This document shows, piece after piece, positions 1 through 7,511 of a stretch of DNA of 64,000 bases (within the stretch, counting starts at the first letter, position 1; each line of letters begins with the position of its first letter). The position numbers and the translations under genes are program-made. Under the pieces are notes generated by a model. The model was given only the letters and a program-made list of their open reading frames with translations, did not search any database and was not told the DNA's origin. The stretch lies in the NCBI GenBank assembly GCA_049585815.1, contig JBAVAR010000152.1, positions 1-64,000 on the forward strand, given 5' to 3'. The stretch is from DATLSM01 sp049585815. GTDB taxonomy: Bacteria; Actinomycetota; Thermoleophilia; Solirubrobacterales; 70-9.

Positions 1-25
1 CCTCGGTGCTGATCGGCGGAGCGCC

Positions 26-1366
26 CTAACCCGGCGGGTGCCGGTCGGCGCGGCTGCGGCGGCGAGCGGAGCGCTTCGCCGGCCTGGGCTTGAACGGTTC
101 CAGGGCGTTGATGGAGGAGTAGCCGACCAGATAGATGCGGCGGCCATCGGAGATCACCGGGGTGTAGGTGCCGGTCTTGTAGTGGAAGACCTGGCGACCG
201 GTCTTCATCTGGAAGCCGAGGGTGGAGCCGGTGGTGAACTCCGCCGCGTAGACGATTTCACCGACGGCCGAGAGCGAGCCGATCACCGACCCCCCAGCAG
301 AGCGCTCCCAGCGAGTTTCACCGTTCTTGGCGTTGAGCGCGTAGACGTTGCCGTCAAAGGAGCCGATATACACGGTCGGCGGGGAGTGCTGGGTGCTGGC
401 CACGGTCGGGCCCGAGTAGACGTAGCCGCCGGTCGAGTGGGTCCAGGCGAGCGCCCCGTTCTTGGTGTCATAGCTGTAGACGCGCCCGTCATTGTTGCCC
501 GCGTAGACGCGGCCGAATGCAACCGCCGGGGTCGAGTAGAACTCGCCGCCGCTGCCAAAGCCGTTGCCGAGTGAGCCGCTCTGCCACAGCAGCTTGCCGG
601 TGGCGGCGTTGACCGCGTTCATATCGCCGCCGTAGTCACCGACGAAGAGTGTCCCGTTGGCATAGGCGGGCGCCGACTTGACCGGGCCGGCGAGGGTCGT
701 CGCCCAGCGCACGTGGCCGTTGCGAGTGCTGAGCGCGAAGAGCTCATTGCTTTCACAGCCGAAGTAGAGGGTGTTGCCCAGGACCAAGGGGGAGGACTCT
801 GCACGCCCGGGCAGGGCGTGGCGCCAGATCACACGCCCGGTCCCCGCGTCGAGCTTCACCACATGCCCGGGGTCGAGGTTGACGATGTAAAGACGACCCT
901 TGTAGAAGGTCGGAGAGGACGCGTTGAGCCGGCCGATGCTGCGCTGCCACAGCACCTTGCCGGTGTTCGCGTTCAAAGAAAAGGCGGTCCCGCTGTTGTT
1001 TACCGCGTAGAGGCGGCCGTTGGCGTAGACGGGCGGGAACTCCAACAACGGCCGCTCGGTGTAGTGCCAGAGCAGGCGAAAGGGGGGCTTTATCCCCTTG
1101 GCCGGCAGGTAGCGGGTGCGCGCCGGGTTGAGGCCGAACATCGGCCAGTTGACGGTCCTCACCTTCTGTTTGGGCGGCCTCTGGGGCCGGAAGGCGACGT
1201 TGGCGTTGTGGACGTCGGGCGGGCGCTTGAGCAGCTCATAGCCGACCACGATTCCGGCCGCCACCAATACGGTGGCGCCGAGCAGGGCGATCGAGAGCCG
1301 CCGGTGCTGGCGCCACATCCGCTTCGGATCGCGCAGGAGCCGTAGAAATTTCCTCACTCTCGCCAT
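26..1366 (-). CDS. Membrane-anchored PQQ-type beta-propeller protein
   Basis: Protein of 446 residues with a basic N-terminus, one membrane segment near residues 25-44, and then a series of PQQ-like blades. The blades show the recurring pattern 'G-x-(V/L)-Y-A-L-(N/D)-A-x-(T/N)-G' followed by 'W' (for example VYALNAKNGETRW). The layout fits an externally exposed BamB/PQQ_2 propeller tethered by a signal anchor. No enzyme residues were identified, and the blades may be a protein-binding scaffold rather than a quinoprotein dehydrogenase. The ATG directly follows the stop of the MBL-fold gene, with a GGAGGG ribosome site about 8 bases upstream, so it is the last gene of a leftward operon. The C-terminal tail is Arg-rich. 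The family call is firm; the function is not known. Confidence 0.85.
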   Translation of the reverse strand: MARVRKFLRLLRDPKRMWRQHRRLSIALLGATVLVAAGIVVGYELLKRPPDVHNANVAFRPQRPPKQKVRTVNWPMFGLNPARTRYLPAKGIKPPFRLLWHYTERPLLEFPPVYANGRLYAVNNSGTAFSLNANTGKVLWQRSIGRLNASSPTFYKGRLYIVNLDPGHVVKLDAGTGRVIWRHALPGRAESSPLVLGNTLYFGCESNELFALSTRNGHVRWATTLAGPVKSAPAYANGTLFVGDYGGDMNAVNAATGKLLWQSGSLGNGFGSGGEFYSTPAVAFGRVYAGNNDGRVYSYDTKNGALAWTHSTGGYVYSGPTVASTQHSPPTVYIGSFDGNVYALNAKNGETRWERSAGGSVIGSLSAVGEIVYAAEFTTGSTLGFQMKTGRQVFHYKTGTYTPVISDGRRIYLVGYSSINALEPFKPRPAKRSARRRSRADRHPPG

Positions 1367-2368
1367 CTAGGCCGCCCTCCACCGCTGGGGATCGCTCGCC
1401 TCGGCGCGCACCACCTCCCCCCCGATCGCCAGGTGGTCCAAGCAGGAGAGGACGATCTGAAGCACCCAGGCACTGACCGGGGTGTTGAGGTTTTCAGAGC
1501 CGACGATCTCCCCGACTATCTCAAAGGCTGTCTTCTCCCCCCCGGTGAGTGCCCCGCCCACCCGCTCGAGCAGCTCATCGACCTGGCGCCGGGCCTCGGC
1601 AATCTTCGCCTTCGGGTCGCGAAAGGGACGGCCATGGCCGGGAAGACAGAGATCGACTGCGAGCGGCTCGACCTCATCGAGGCTGCGCAGAAACTCGCCG
1701 ACCGGATCGGGGCTGTGGCCATGGTCAAAGAAGAGGACGGTGCGGCCGAGCAGGTGATCGCCGGAGATCATCAGCCGGCGCTCGGGCTGGTGCAGCACGA
1801 CGTGGGAAGGAGCGTGGCCAGGAGTCTCGTGCACCTGCCAGGCGCCGAGGTCCGTCTGCACCTCCATCCCGGGCAGGAGATCGCGATCGGGGACCTTGAT
1901 CGCGTCGATCCCGGTCTCCTGCTCTCCATCGCGCGACACGCGATAGCGCTCCAGGGACGCCGGCGGCACGCCGCTCTGGCGGGCGACCTCAAGCCGTTGC
2001 TCGAGCGCCGCGGCGGGGTCATCGGCGAGAAGCCGAACGTGCTCCCAGGCGGGGTGCATCCACAGCTCACAGCCGGCGCCCTCGGTGATCGGTGCCGCCA
2101 GACCGTAGTGGTCGGTGTGGGAATGGGTGCAGACGAGCAGGCGGACATCCTCCAGCCCGAAGCCGGCCTGGGCGAGGGCGAGATCGAACTGGCGCAACCT
2201 GTCCCTGCCGCCGATCCCGGTGTCAATAAGGATGATGCCGCCGTCGGCGGCGATCGCCCAAGCGTTCCCGTGCGGCACCCCAGGCCAGGGCAGCGCCAGA
2301 CGCAGGCGCCACACCCCGGGCAGCACCCGCTCAGTGCGGGGGGCCTCGCGCTTGGTTGCCTCACTCAC
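1367..2368 (-). CDS. Metallo-beta-lactamase-fold hydrolase
   Basis: About 333 residues. The zinc-binding signature THSHTDH lies near residues 81-87, with downstream candidate ligands in 'GDHLL' and 'LPGHG', the standard order for glyoxalase-II/MBL-fold hydrolases. The start is set at GTG 2368, preceded by AGAGGA at good spacing; a longer reading to 2437 would run into the upstream gene and adds a low-complexity leader. The C-terminal ~80 residues look like the helical extension (MBL_C) found in many actinobacterial thioesterase-like MBL proteins. The substrate cannot be read from sequence. The gene lies between a small membrane protein and the propeller gene in a tight operon. Confidence 0.85.
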   Translation of the reverse strand: MSEATKREAPRTERVLPGVWRLRLALPWPGVPHGNAWAIAADGGIILIDTGIGGRDRLRQFDLALAQAGFGLEDVRLLVCTHSHTDHYGLAAPITEGAGCELWMHPAWEHVRLLADDPAAALEQRLEVARQSGVPPASLERYRVSRDGEQETGIDAIKVPDRDLLPGMEVQTDLGAWQVHETPGHAPSHVVLHQPERRLMISGDHLLGRTVLFFDHGHSPDPVGEFLRSLDEVEPLAVDLCLPGHGRPFRDPKAKIAEARRQVDELLERVGGALTGGEKTAFEIVGEIVGSENLNTPVSAWVLQIVLSCLDHLAIGGEVVRAEASDPQRWRAA

Positions 2369-2381
2369 AAGAGGAATCCTC

Positions 2382-2843
2382 TCAAGCGGGGCGCTCGAAC
2401 TCCTGGAGCAGGCCGCCGAGCGCGAAACAGGCGGCACCGGCGAACGTGCCCCAGTTGGCGATCGAGACGTTGGCGAGCGAGCCCGTCGCCGGGCGCACGA
2501 AGGAAGCCACGGCGGCGAGCATGAAGAGGACCGAACCGAGCTGGTTGACGACGACGATCCACCAGCCGAGATCGCGCTGACGCCAGCAGGGGCGCCCGTG
2601 GCAGATCTCGATCATCGCCAGGTGGCCGGAAATGAGGAAGAGCGAGCAGCCGATCATGTCCGGCGACCAGACCAGCCGGTTCTGCAGCGCGGTGGAAAGG
2701 CCGATGATGAACGAGTCAAGGATGTTGATCGCGAAGACCAGCGTGCCGACAAAGAGGATGAGGGCGCTGAGCCACTCCAGGCGGTCGGGCTCATAGGCCC
2801 ACCAGCGCCACGGCCGCACCCTCAGCGCACCGTCGGGGCTCAC
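2382..2843 (-). CDS. Polytopic YrhK-like membrane protein (start uncertain)
   Basis: From the first ordinary start codon (GTG 2843) the protein has 153 residues and about four membrane segments, with 'WSALILFVGTLVFAIN'-like and 'IGCSLFLISGHLAMIE'-like hydrophobic blocks separated by a short CHGRPCW loop. The pattern is that of the uncharacterised YrhK-type membrane proteins of actinobacteria. The reading frame stays open a further 137 codons upstream and those codons encode convincing protein, so this start is probably too short (see the entry at 2844-3254). The stop lies 13 bases before the start of the MBL-fold gene, suggesting co-transcription. The function is unknown. Confidence 0.7.
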   Translation of the reverse strand: MSPDGALRVRPWRWWAYEPDRLEWLSALILFVGTLVFAINILDSFIIGLSTALQNRLVWSPDMIGCSLFLISGHLAMIEICHGRPCWRQRDLGWWIVVVNQLGSVLFMLAAVASFVRPATGSLANVSIANWGTFAGAACFALGGLLQEFERPA

Positions 2844-3254
2844 TCCCCGCGGTCCGTTTAGCGCCTGCAGAAGCGAGGCAAAGCCGCCGCCGCTGAAGAA
2901 GATGCCACCGACAAGGAAGACGGAGGAGCAGGTCTTGGCGTCGACGCCGGACTGCGATAGCGCTGCGCCGAGCGCAAACAGCGAGCCACCGATCAGGAAG
3001 GCGCTCGCGGCGAGCGCGTTGATCCGACGCAGGCGCCGCGCCGTGCCCGGCTCGGCCGATGCGGTACCGGCCGAGTCGCCCGCCGCCGAGATCAGGGCGA
3101 GCGTGCCTCGCTTGCGCGCCGCGCGCGAGGACCAGACGGCGCTCCCTCCCTGCGGCAGGCGCCAGCTGACTCGAGTTGTGAACGGCCCGCCCCCCTCGGC
3201 CTCCTCGACCTCCCACTCGGCGGGGCTGTCGAGGGTCGGGTGGGCGATGGGCTG
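2844..3254 (-). other. In-frame N-terminal extension of the YrhK-like gene without an ATG, GTG or TTG
   Basis: Translated in the frame of the downstream gene, this stretch reads as a soluble head (WEVEEAEGGG, then VSWRLPQGG and VWSSRAARKRG) followed by two further hydrophobic helices around 'SAFLIGGSLFALGAAL' and 'SSVFLVGGIFFSGG'. This joins smoothly to the membrane segments after GTG 2843. There is no ATG, GTG or TTG anywhere in it. It opens directly after the UAG of the upstream 66-codon gene, in the same frame (UAG then CAG). Possibilities are a rare start codon (ATC or CTG), stop-codon read-through, or a base error. That the stretch is coding is inference from hydropathy and codon pattern. 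Confidence 0.5.
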
Positions 3255-3455
3255 CTAACTGGTGGCGAGACCGATGGCAAGCAACGGGAAGGCGATCATC
3301 ACGCCCAGGTAGGCACCGATCGCCGCACCGCTTGCAACCGTCGCCGTGCGCGACCTGGCGCCGCTGATGACGCCGACAAGAAAGACAAATCCGGCAAGTC
3401 CGAGGCCGATCCAGAAGATGGGAGGCATGACGTCGGCGAGATTACCGAACTGCAC
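3255..3455 (-). CDS. Small two-helix membrane protein
   Basis: At most 66 residues, with two hydrophobic helices (roughly 'FWIGLGLAGFVFLVGVI' and 'GAYLGVMIAFPLLAIG') linked by a short basic loop. GTG 3455 gives the full length; ATG 3428 (reading MPPIFWIG) is an equally good start and removes a non-hydrophobic leader. It is the first gene of the leftward operon ending in the PQQ-type propeller. Its UAG stop is followed in the same frame by open coding sequence of the YrhK-like gene. I do not recognise a family. Confidence 0.55.
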   Translation of the reverse strand: MQFGNLADVMPPIFWIGLGLAGFVFLVGVISGARSRTATVASGAAIGAYLGVMIAFPLLAIGLATS

Positions 3456-3495
3456 CGCCGACGAGGGGCGGGAGTGGCGCTGCTACGTTGGCCCG

Positions 3496-5460
3496 GTGTT
3501 CGGCCGGCGCTGTCTGTCGTTCATGGTCGCGGCGAGCGCGGCGCTCTGCCTGCCCTGCACCGCGCAGGCGGGGCAACGCGGCGCCGCGCAGAGGCTGGTC
3601 GACACCTACTCGCCGATCATGATGCTGCGCACCCAGGAGGATCCGCCCTGCGACACCTCCGAGGAGCAGTACCAGCCGACCGCGGTCAGCACCGTGCTCG
3701 ACAACCCCGCGGTGGAGCTGAGCGAGGAGGTGCCCGGCAGGGGTCAGGTGAGCGTTAAGAGGGCGCCCACCGCAGGCGACATCGCCGGTCTCGGTGAGCG
3801 CTTCTACCTCAACCTCCCCGGCGATCCACTCGGGGACACCTGCGTGTACGCCAGGGATTTCGCCGCGCTCAAACGGCAGGGCAGAGCACCCGCCGTGACC
3901 TACGCCCGCATCGCCCGCCAACCCGGCAATCCCGGCCTCGTCGTGCAGTACTGGTTCTTCTGGTACTTCAACCAGTTCAACGACGTTCATGAGGGCGATT
4001 GGGAGGGGATGCAGATCGCCTTCCCGGAGCCGAATGCAAGGGCGGCGCTGGCCGGCGGCCCCAGCGAGATGGTCCTCTTCCAACACGGCGGCGGCGAGAC
4101 CGCCGGCTGGGGAGATGCCAAGGTCGAAAAGCAGGGGACCCATCCCATCGTCTACCCCGCCGCCGGCTCCCACGCGACCTTCTACGGCTCGGCGATCTAC
4201 GTCGAGAACGGACAGAATGGGTCTGGCCTCGGCTGCGACAACACAACCGAACCGCTGCGTCGCCTCGTCCCGCGTCCGGTGCTGATACCCGAGCGCCCGA
4301 GCGCCGGCGGCCGCTTCGCCTGGCTCACCTACAGCGGCCACTGGGGCCAAAAGGAGAAGGGATTCAACAACGGCCCGACCGGACCGCAGACCAAGACCCA
4401 GTGGCGGGAACCGTTCACCTGGATGGAAGGCCAGCGCTCGACCAGCCCGCGACTGCCGGGCGCCTCGGTCCTCGGCCCAGCGGTCACCGGCGCCTTCTGC
4501 GGCGCCGTCGCGACCGCCTCGCACATCGTCAACCTGGAGGCCAAGTCGCGCCCCGCCGCGATCGCCGTGGTGCTCGGCATCGCGGCGCTCCTGCTCCTCT
4601 TTGTCGGAGTCACCAAGTGGAGTCCCGTCGATCTGCAGCAGCTGCGTGGTCGGCGTGCCTTCGGCCAGCTGATCCGTGCCGCGCGGCAGCTCTACGGTCG
4701 CCATTGGCGCGTTCTGGTTCCGATTGGGCTGACCGCAATCCCGATCGTCGGCGCAGTTGAGGGACTGAAGGCGCTGATCGTCGGCGGTGGGGAAGGGCGG
4801 CGGGTGGACGGGTCGGCCGGCCTCACCGGCCTGCACCTGGCGATCGGCGACCTGATCGACTCCTTCGGCAAGCCGGTGGCAGGGGCGATCGTCGCCGCGG
4901 TCATCATCGTCTTCATGCGCCTCTTGGTCGCGGGAGCCTCCGCGGGCTTCCTCGCCTCCTATCGCGGCATGCTGCGGTGCTTTTGGCGAGTGGTCGGGGG
5001 GCAGCTGCTGGCGACACTGGGCGTCACCCTGATGGCCCTGACGATTATCGGCATTCCCTTCGCCATCTGGAAATACGTCGACTGGCAGTTCGTCCAGCAG
5101 GAGATCCTCTTCGAGGACAGAGGTCTGCGCGAGGCGTTTCGCCGCAGCTCGCGCCTGGTCAGCGGCCGCTGGTGGCACACCGTGCGGGTCGCGGGCTTTC
5201 TCTGGGCACTCAGCGTGATCACCGGGCCGGTGCTCGGCTTCGCGCTGATCTTCGCCAACCTCTCGCTCGCCTGGATCAACGTCTTTGGCTCGGTCGTCTT
5301 CGCCCTCCTGATTCCCTACGTCGCGCTCGGGCGCACCCTCCTTTACTTCGACCTGGCGGCACGGGACGCGGAGGAGCCGGTTAGGCCGCGGCGCCTGCGC
5401 CGCCTGTTCAGGGGCCTTCGGGGTGGAGGCCTTGGGGGGCCCGCCGGCGCCGATGCTTGA
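3496..5460 (+). CDS. Secreted Vps62-type domain fused to a polytopic membrane domain
   Basis: About 654 residues. It begins with a signal-peptide-like segment (FMVAASAALCLPCTAQA) and then a region of roughly 330 residues with Vps62-like features: 'QYWFFWYFNQFNDVHEGDWE', 'HGGGE', 'YPAAGSHATFY' and 'TYSGHWGQ'. A membrane segment near residue 360 follows, and then a domain of about 280 residues with five or six further helices, rich in Gly/Ala/Val and ending in an amphipathic Arg-rich tail. The start is placed at GTG 3496 because the open frame upstream overlaps the divergent small gene and lacks signal-peptide character; ATG 3523 is an alternative. Vps62-type domains are of unknown function in bacteria. 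The fusion to a multi-helix module is unusual. Confidence 0.75.
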   Translation: MFGRRCLSFMVAASAALCLPCTAQAGQRGAAQRLVDTYSPIMMLRTQEDPPCDTSEEQYQPTAVSTVLDNPAVELSEEVPGRGQVSVKRAPTAGDIAGLGERFYLNLPGDPLGDTCVYARDFAALKRQGRAPAVTYARIARQPGNPGLVVQYWFFWYFNQFNDVHEGDWEGMQIAFPEPNARAALAGGPSEMVLFQHGGGETAGWGDAKVEKQGTHPIVYPAAGSHATFYGSAIYVENGQNGSGLGCDNTTEPLRRLVPRPVLIPERPSAGGRFAWLTYSGHWGQKEKGFNNGPTGPQTKTQWREPFTWMEGQRSTSPRLPGASVLGPAVTGAFCGAVATASHIVNLEAKSRPAAIAVVLGIAALLLLFVGVTKWSPVDLQQLRGRRAFGQLIRAARQLYGRHWRVLVPIGLTAIPIVGAVEGLKALIVGGGEGRRVDGSAGLTGLHLAIGDLIDSFGKPVAGAIVAAVIIVFMRLLVAGASAGFLASYRGMLRCFWRVVGGQLLATLGVTLMALTIIGIPFAIWKYVDWQFVQQEILFEDRGLREAFRRSSRLVSGRWWHTVRVAGFLWALSVITGPVLGFALIFANLSLAWINVFGSVVFALLIPYVALGRTLLYFDLAARDAEEPVRPRRLRRLFRGLRGGGLGGPAGADA

Positions 5461-5653
5461 AATGGGAGCGCGACCTCTCAAGCGCGACCCAGAGCAACCC
5501 GAGGAGCAGGATCGGCAGGCCGAAGAAGCCGATCACTCCGAGTCCTGAGGCGAGCTGCAGGACGACGGCGGCAAGGAGCACCGCGGCCACCAGGTCGACC
5601 AGCAGGGTGCGGCGAGCGCGGGCCGCCGGAGATATTCGCCGGGGTGCCCTCAT
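5408..5653 (-). CDS. Small two-helix membrane protein, coupled to the phosphodiester glycosidase gene
   Basis: An 81-residue protein with two adjacent hydrophobic helices (LVDLVAAVLLAAVVLQLA and VIGFFGLPILLLGLLWVAL) flanked by Arg/Lys-rich ends. Its ATG overlaps the TGA of the upstream gene as ATGA, a strong sign of translational coupling. The 3' end overlaps the converging Vps62-type gene by about 50 bases. It belongs to no family I recognise. The tight coupling suggests that it works with the glycosidase-family membrane protein, but that is inference. Confidence 0.6.
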   Translation of the reverse strand: MRAPRRISPAARARRTLLVDLVAAVLLAAVVLQLASGLGVIGFFGLPILLLGLLWVALERSRSHFKHRRRRAPQGLHPEGP

Positions 5654-6792
5654 GCGCCCGGACCTCCTCCCCTCAGATAGACGGCAAAGAAATCGCGTTC
5701 GTCGGGGGTCAGGTAGCGATCGGCCGGCCGATACATTTCGGGCAACAGCTTGGAGGGGTCGAGCGCTCCGGGGTGGCGGTAGGTGTTGAAGCTGACCCAG
5801 TCTTCGTTGATGTCGAGCTCCATCGCGCGCACCGCACCGGCCCGGCGCAGGATTTCGGCCAGCGAGCCGACGGTCTGGTAGTTGCCGACGGCGTAGATCA
5901 GGTTGCCGTGGGAATCGACCCCCAACCCCGAGCGCCAGACCCGCACGGCGTTGTTGACCGTGGCCCCCCATTCGGGGCCATCGCTGAGATTCGGGTTTAG
6001 CCGTCCTGCGGAGACGATCGGCGGCAGGTTCTGCTTGGCGAACCAGATGTCATGGCCGCCGATCGTGCCCCCGTGCCAGCGGACGATGTCGATCCTCCCG
6101 TCGCGATACTGGACCAGGGTCGCGATTCCGTTGACCATCGAGGCGACGACGCGGCCGCGGTAGATCAGCCCGGCGTTGGAGGTTTCAAGCGGAAAGCCGC
6201 CGTTGAAGGTGGCGACGAGCTGCCTGCGCATCCTCGGCGGTACCTCCGCCGGTCCCCGGTGGGAGATTTCAGGCGGCTCCGCGAGGCCCGGCATGTATTC
6301 GAGATGGGTTCGCTTGGTGTCGATCCAGGCGACCCCGGCGACGAAACGGGGGTATTCGCGGGAGCTGCGGAAGGTGCTCAGCAGGACCGGTGGTTCGGGG
6401 CCGGCGTGGGCGGCCGCCGCGTGCCAGACGCCCTCACCGGGGAGTGACGGGTGGATCAGCGGCCTGATCGGCGCCGGGCGGTAGACCTGGGTCGAGCCGT
6501 CGGCACCGACCCCGACCCGCGGTAGGGAGCTCAGGGTCGGCCCGCCCTTGGCGGGGGCGGTCAGCGTGTAGTACCAGTCCTCGATCTGGGAGACGACGCC
6601 GTTGCCGCCGTGGGCTCGCATCCACTCGACGCTGGCGATGCTGAAGCTGAGATTGCGGAAACCAACCACCGCCGGGAAGTAGGAGAGGGCGACGGGCACC
6701 AGGCAGATTGAAGTCGCGATCAGGACGATGCGCCGCACCCGGCGCCAGGGCCGGATTGGCCCCCGCCCGCGACGTCGGAGGTCCGGATTCAC
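5650..6792 (-). CDS. Membrane-anchored phosphodiester glycosidase-family protein
   Basis: 380 residues with one N-terminal membrane segment (IVLIATSICLVPVALSYF) and an extracytoplasmic domain. The domain carries features typical of the NAGPA/phosphodiester glycosidase family (PF09992): 'ATFNGGFPLE', 'GLIYRGRVV', 'RSGLGVDSHGNLIYAVG' and 'AMELDINEDWVSF'. The family hydrolyses sugar phosphodiesters (the eukaryotic member uncovers mannose-6-phosphate) and in bacteria acts outside the membrane on cell-envelope glycans. The bacterial substrate here is not known. The gene overlaps the following 81-residue membrane protein gene by four bases. Confidence 0.8.
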   Translation of the reverse strand: MNPDLRRRGRGPIRPWRRVRRIVLIATSICLVPVALSYFPAVVGFRNLSFSIASVEWMRAHGGNGVVSQIEDWYYTLTAPAKGGPTLSSLPRVGVGADGSTQVYRPAPIRPLIHPSLPGEGVWHAAAAHAGPEPPVLLSTFRSSREYPRFVAGVAWIDTKRTHLEYMPGLAEPPEISHRGPAEVPPRMRRQLVATFNGGFPLETSNAGLIYRGRVVASMVNGIATLVQYRDGRIDIVRWHGGTIGGHDIWFAKQNLPPIVSAGRLNPNLSDGPEWGATVNNAVRVWRSGLGVDSHGNLIYAVGNYQTVGSLAEILRRAGAVRAMELDINEDWVSFNTYRHPGALDPSKLLPEMYRPADRYLTPDERDFFAVYLRGGGPGA

Positions 6793-6910
6793 CGGGCAAG
6801 CCTTCTCGACTCCCGTAAAACGGCGTTTAAGGAATCTTGAGGAAATTCACATCTTGCTCTGGCCGGGCAATCCGCCGACCCCGGCCGCAGGAGCGGATAG
6901 GTTGGAGGCC

Positions 6911-7507
6911 GTGAGGCTGCTCGCATTCAGCGACCTGCACCGGGACCTGCGACAGGCGGCGACGTTGGTCGCAATGTCTGACGAAGCTGACGTTGTGATC
7001 GGGGCCGGCGATTTCGCCTCGGTTCACGAGGGACTGGAGGAGACGATCGCAGCCCTTGAGGGGATCGCTACGCCGACCGTGCTGGTGGCGGGCAACAATG
7101 AGACGGTCGAGGCGCTGCGCGAGGTCGCCTCGGGATGGGCTGCGGCGATGGTCCTGCACGGCGAGGGGACGAAGATCGGGGGCCTCGAGTTCTTCGGTCT
7201 GGGCGGAGGGGTGCCGGTGACACCGTGGGACTGGAGCTTTGACCTCGATGAGGAGGCCGCGGCGAGGTTGCTCGCCCCCTGCCCGGCGGGCTCAATCCTC
7301 GTCCTTCACTCTCCCCCGCAGGGCCATTGCGACGATAACGGGGCCGGGATGCATTTCGGCAGCCAGGCATTGCTGGAGGCGATCGAAGAAAAGTCCCCCC
7401 GGCTGGCGGTCTGTGGCCACATCCACGAGTCGTGGGGATGTGAGAGCCGAATCGGCGCGACCCCGGTGCGCAACCTGGGCCCGTCCGGCACCTGGATCGA
7501 GGTTTAG
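6911..7507 (+). CDS. Calcineurin-like metallophosphoesterase
   Basis: 198 residues. The metal-binding blocks appear in order: DLH (residues 8-10), GAGD near 31-34, GNNE, 'HSPP' and GHIHE. All five canonical metallophosphoesterase motifs are present, although GNH is GNN, as in the YfcE-like group. GTG 6911 is chosen because the protein then begins just before the first metal motif (RLLAFSDLH) and GGAGG precedes it; a longer reading adds a basic leader with no domain match. It ends four bases before the efflux pump gene, so the two are probably co-transcribed. The substrate is unknown. Confidence 0.8.
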   Translation: MRLLAFSDLHRDLRQAATLVAMSDEADVVIGAGDFASVHEGLEETIAALEGIATPTVLVAGNNETVEALREVASGWAAAMVLHGEGTKIGGLEFFGLGGGVPVTPWDWSFDLDEEAAARLLAPCPAGSILVLHSPPQGHCDDNGAGMHFGSQALLEAIEEKSPRLAVCGHIHESWGCESRIGATPVRNLGPSGTWIEV

Positions 7508-7511
7508 GTCG

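Noticed and set aside
3442..5481. Long open frame (679 codons) antisense to the Vps62-type gene
   Set aside because: Antisense of a well-supported coding region; rich in Arg, Gly, Asp and Glu from third-position GC bias, with no domain and no ribosome site. Similar long antisense frames at 42001-43653 and 59758-61068 are rejected for the same reason.
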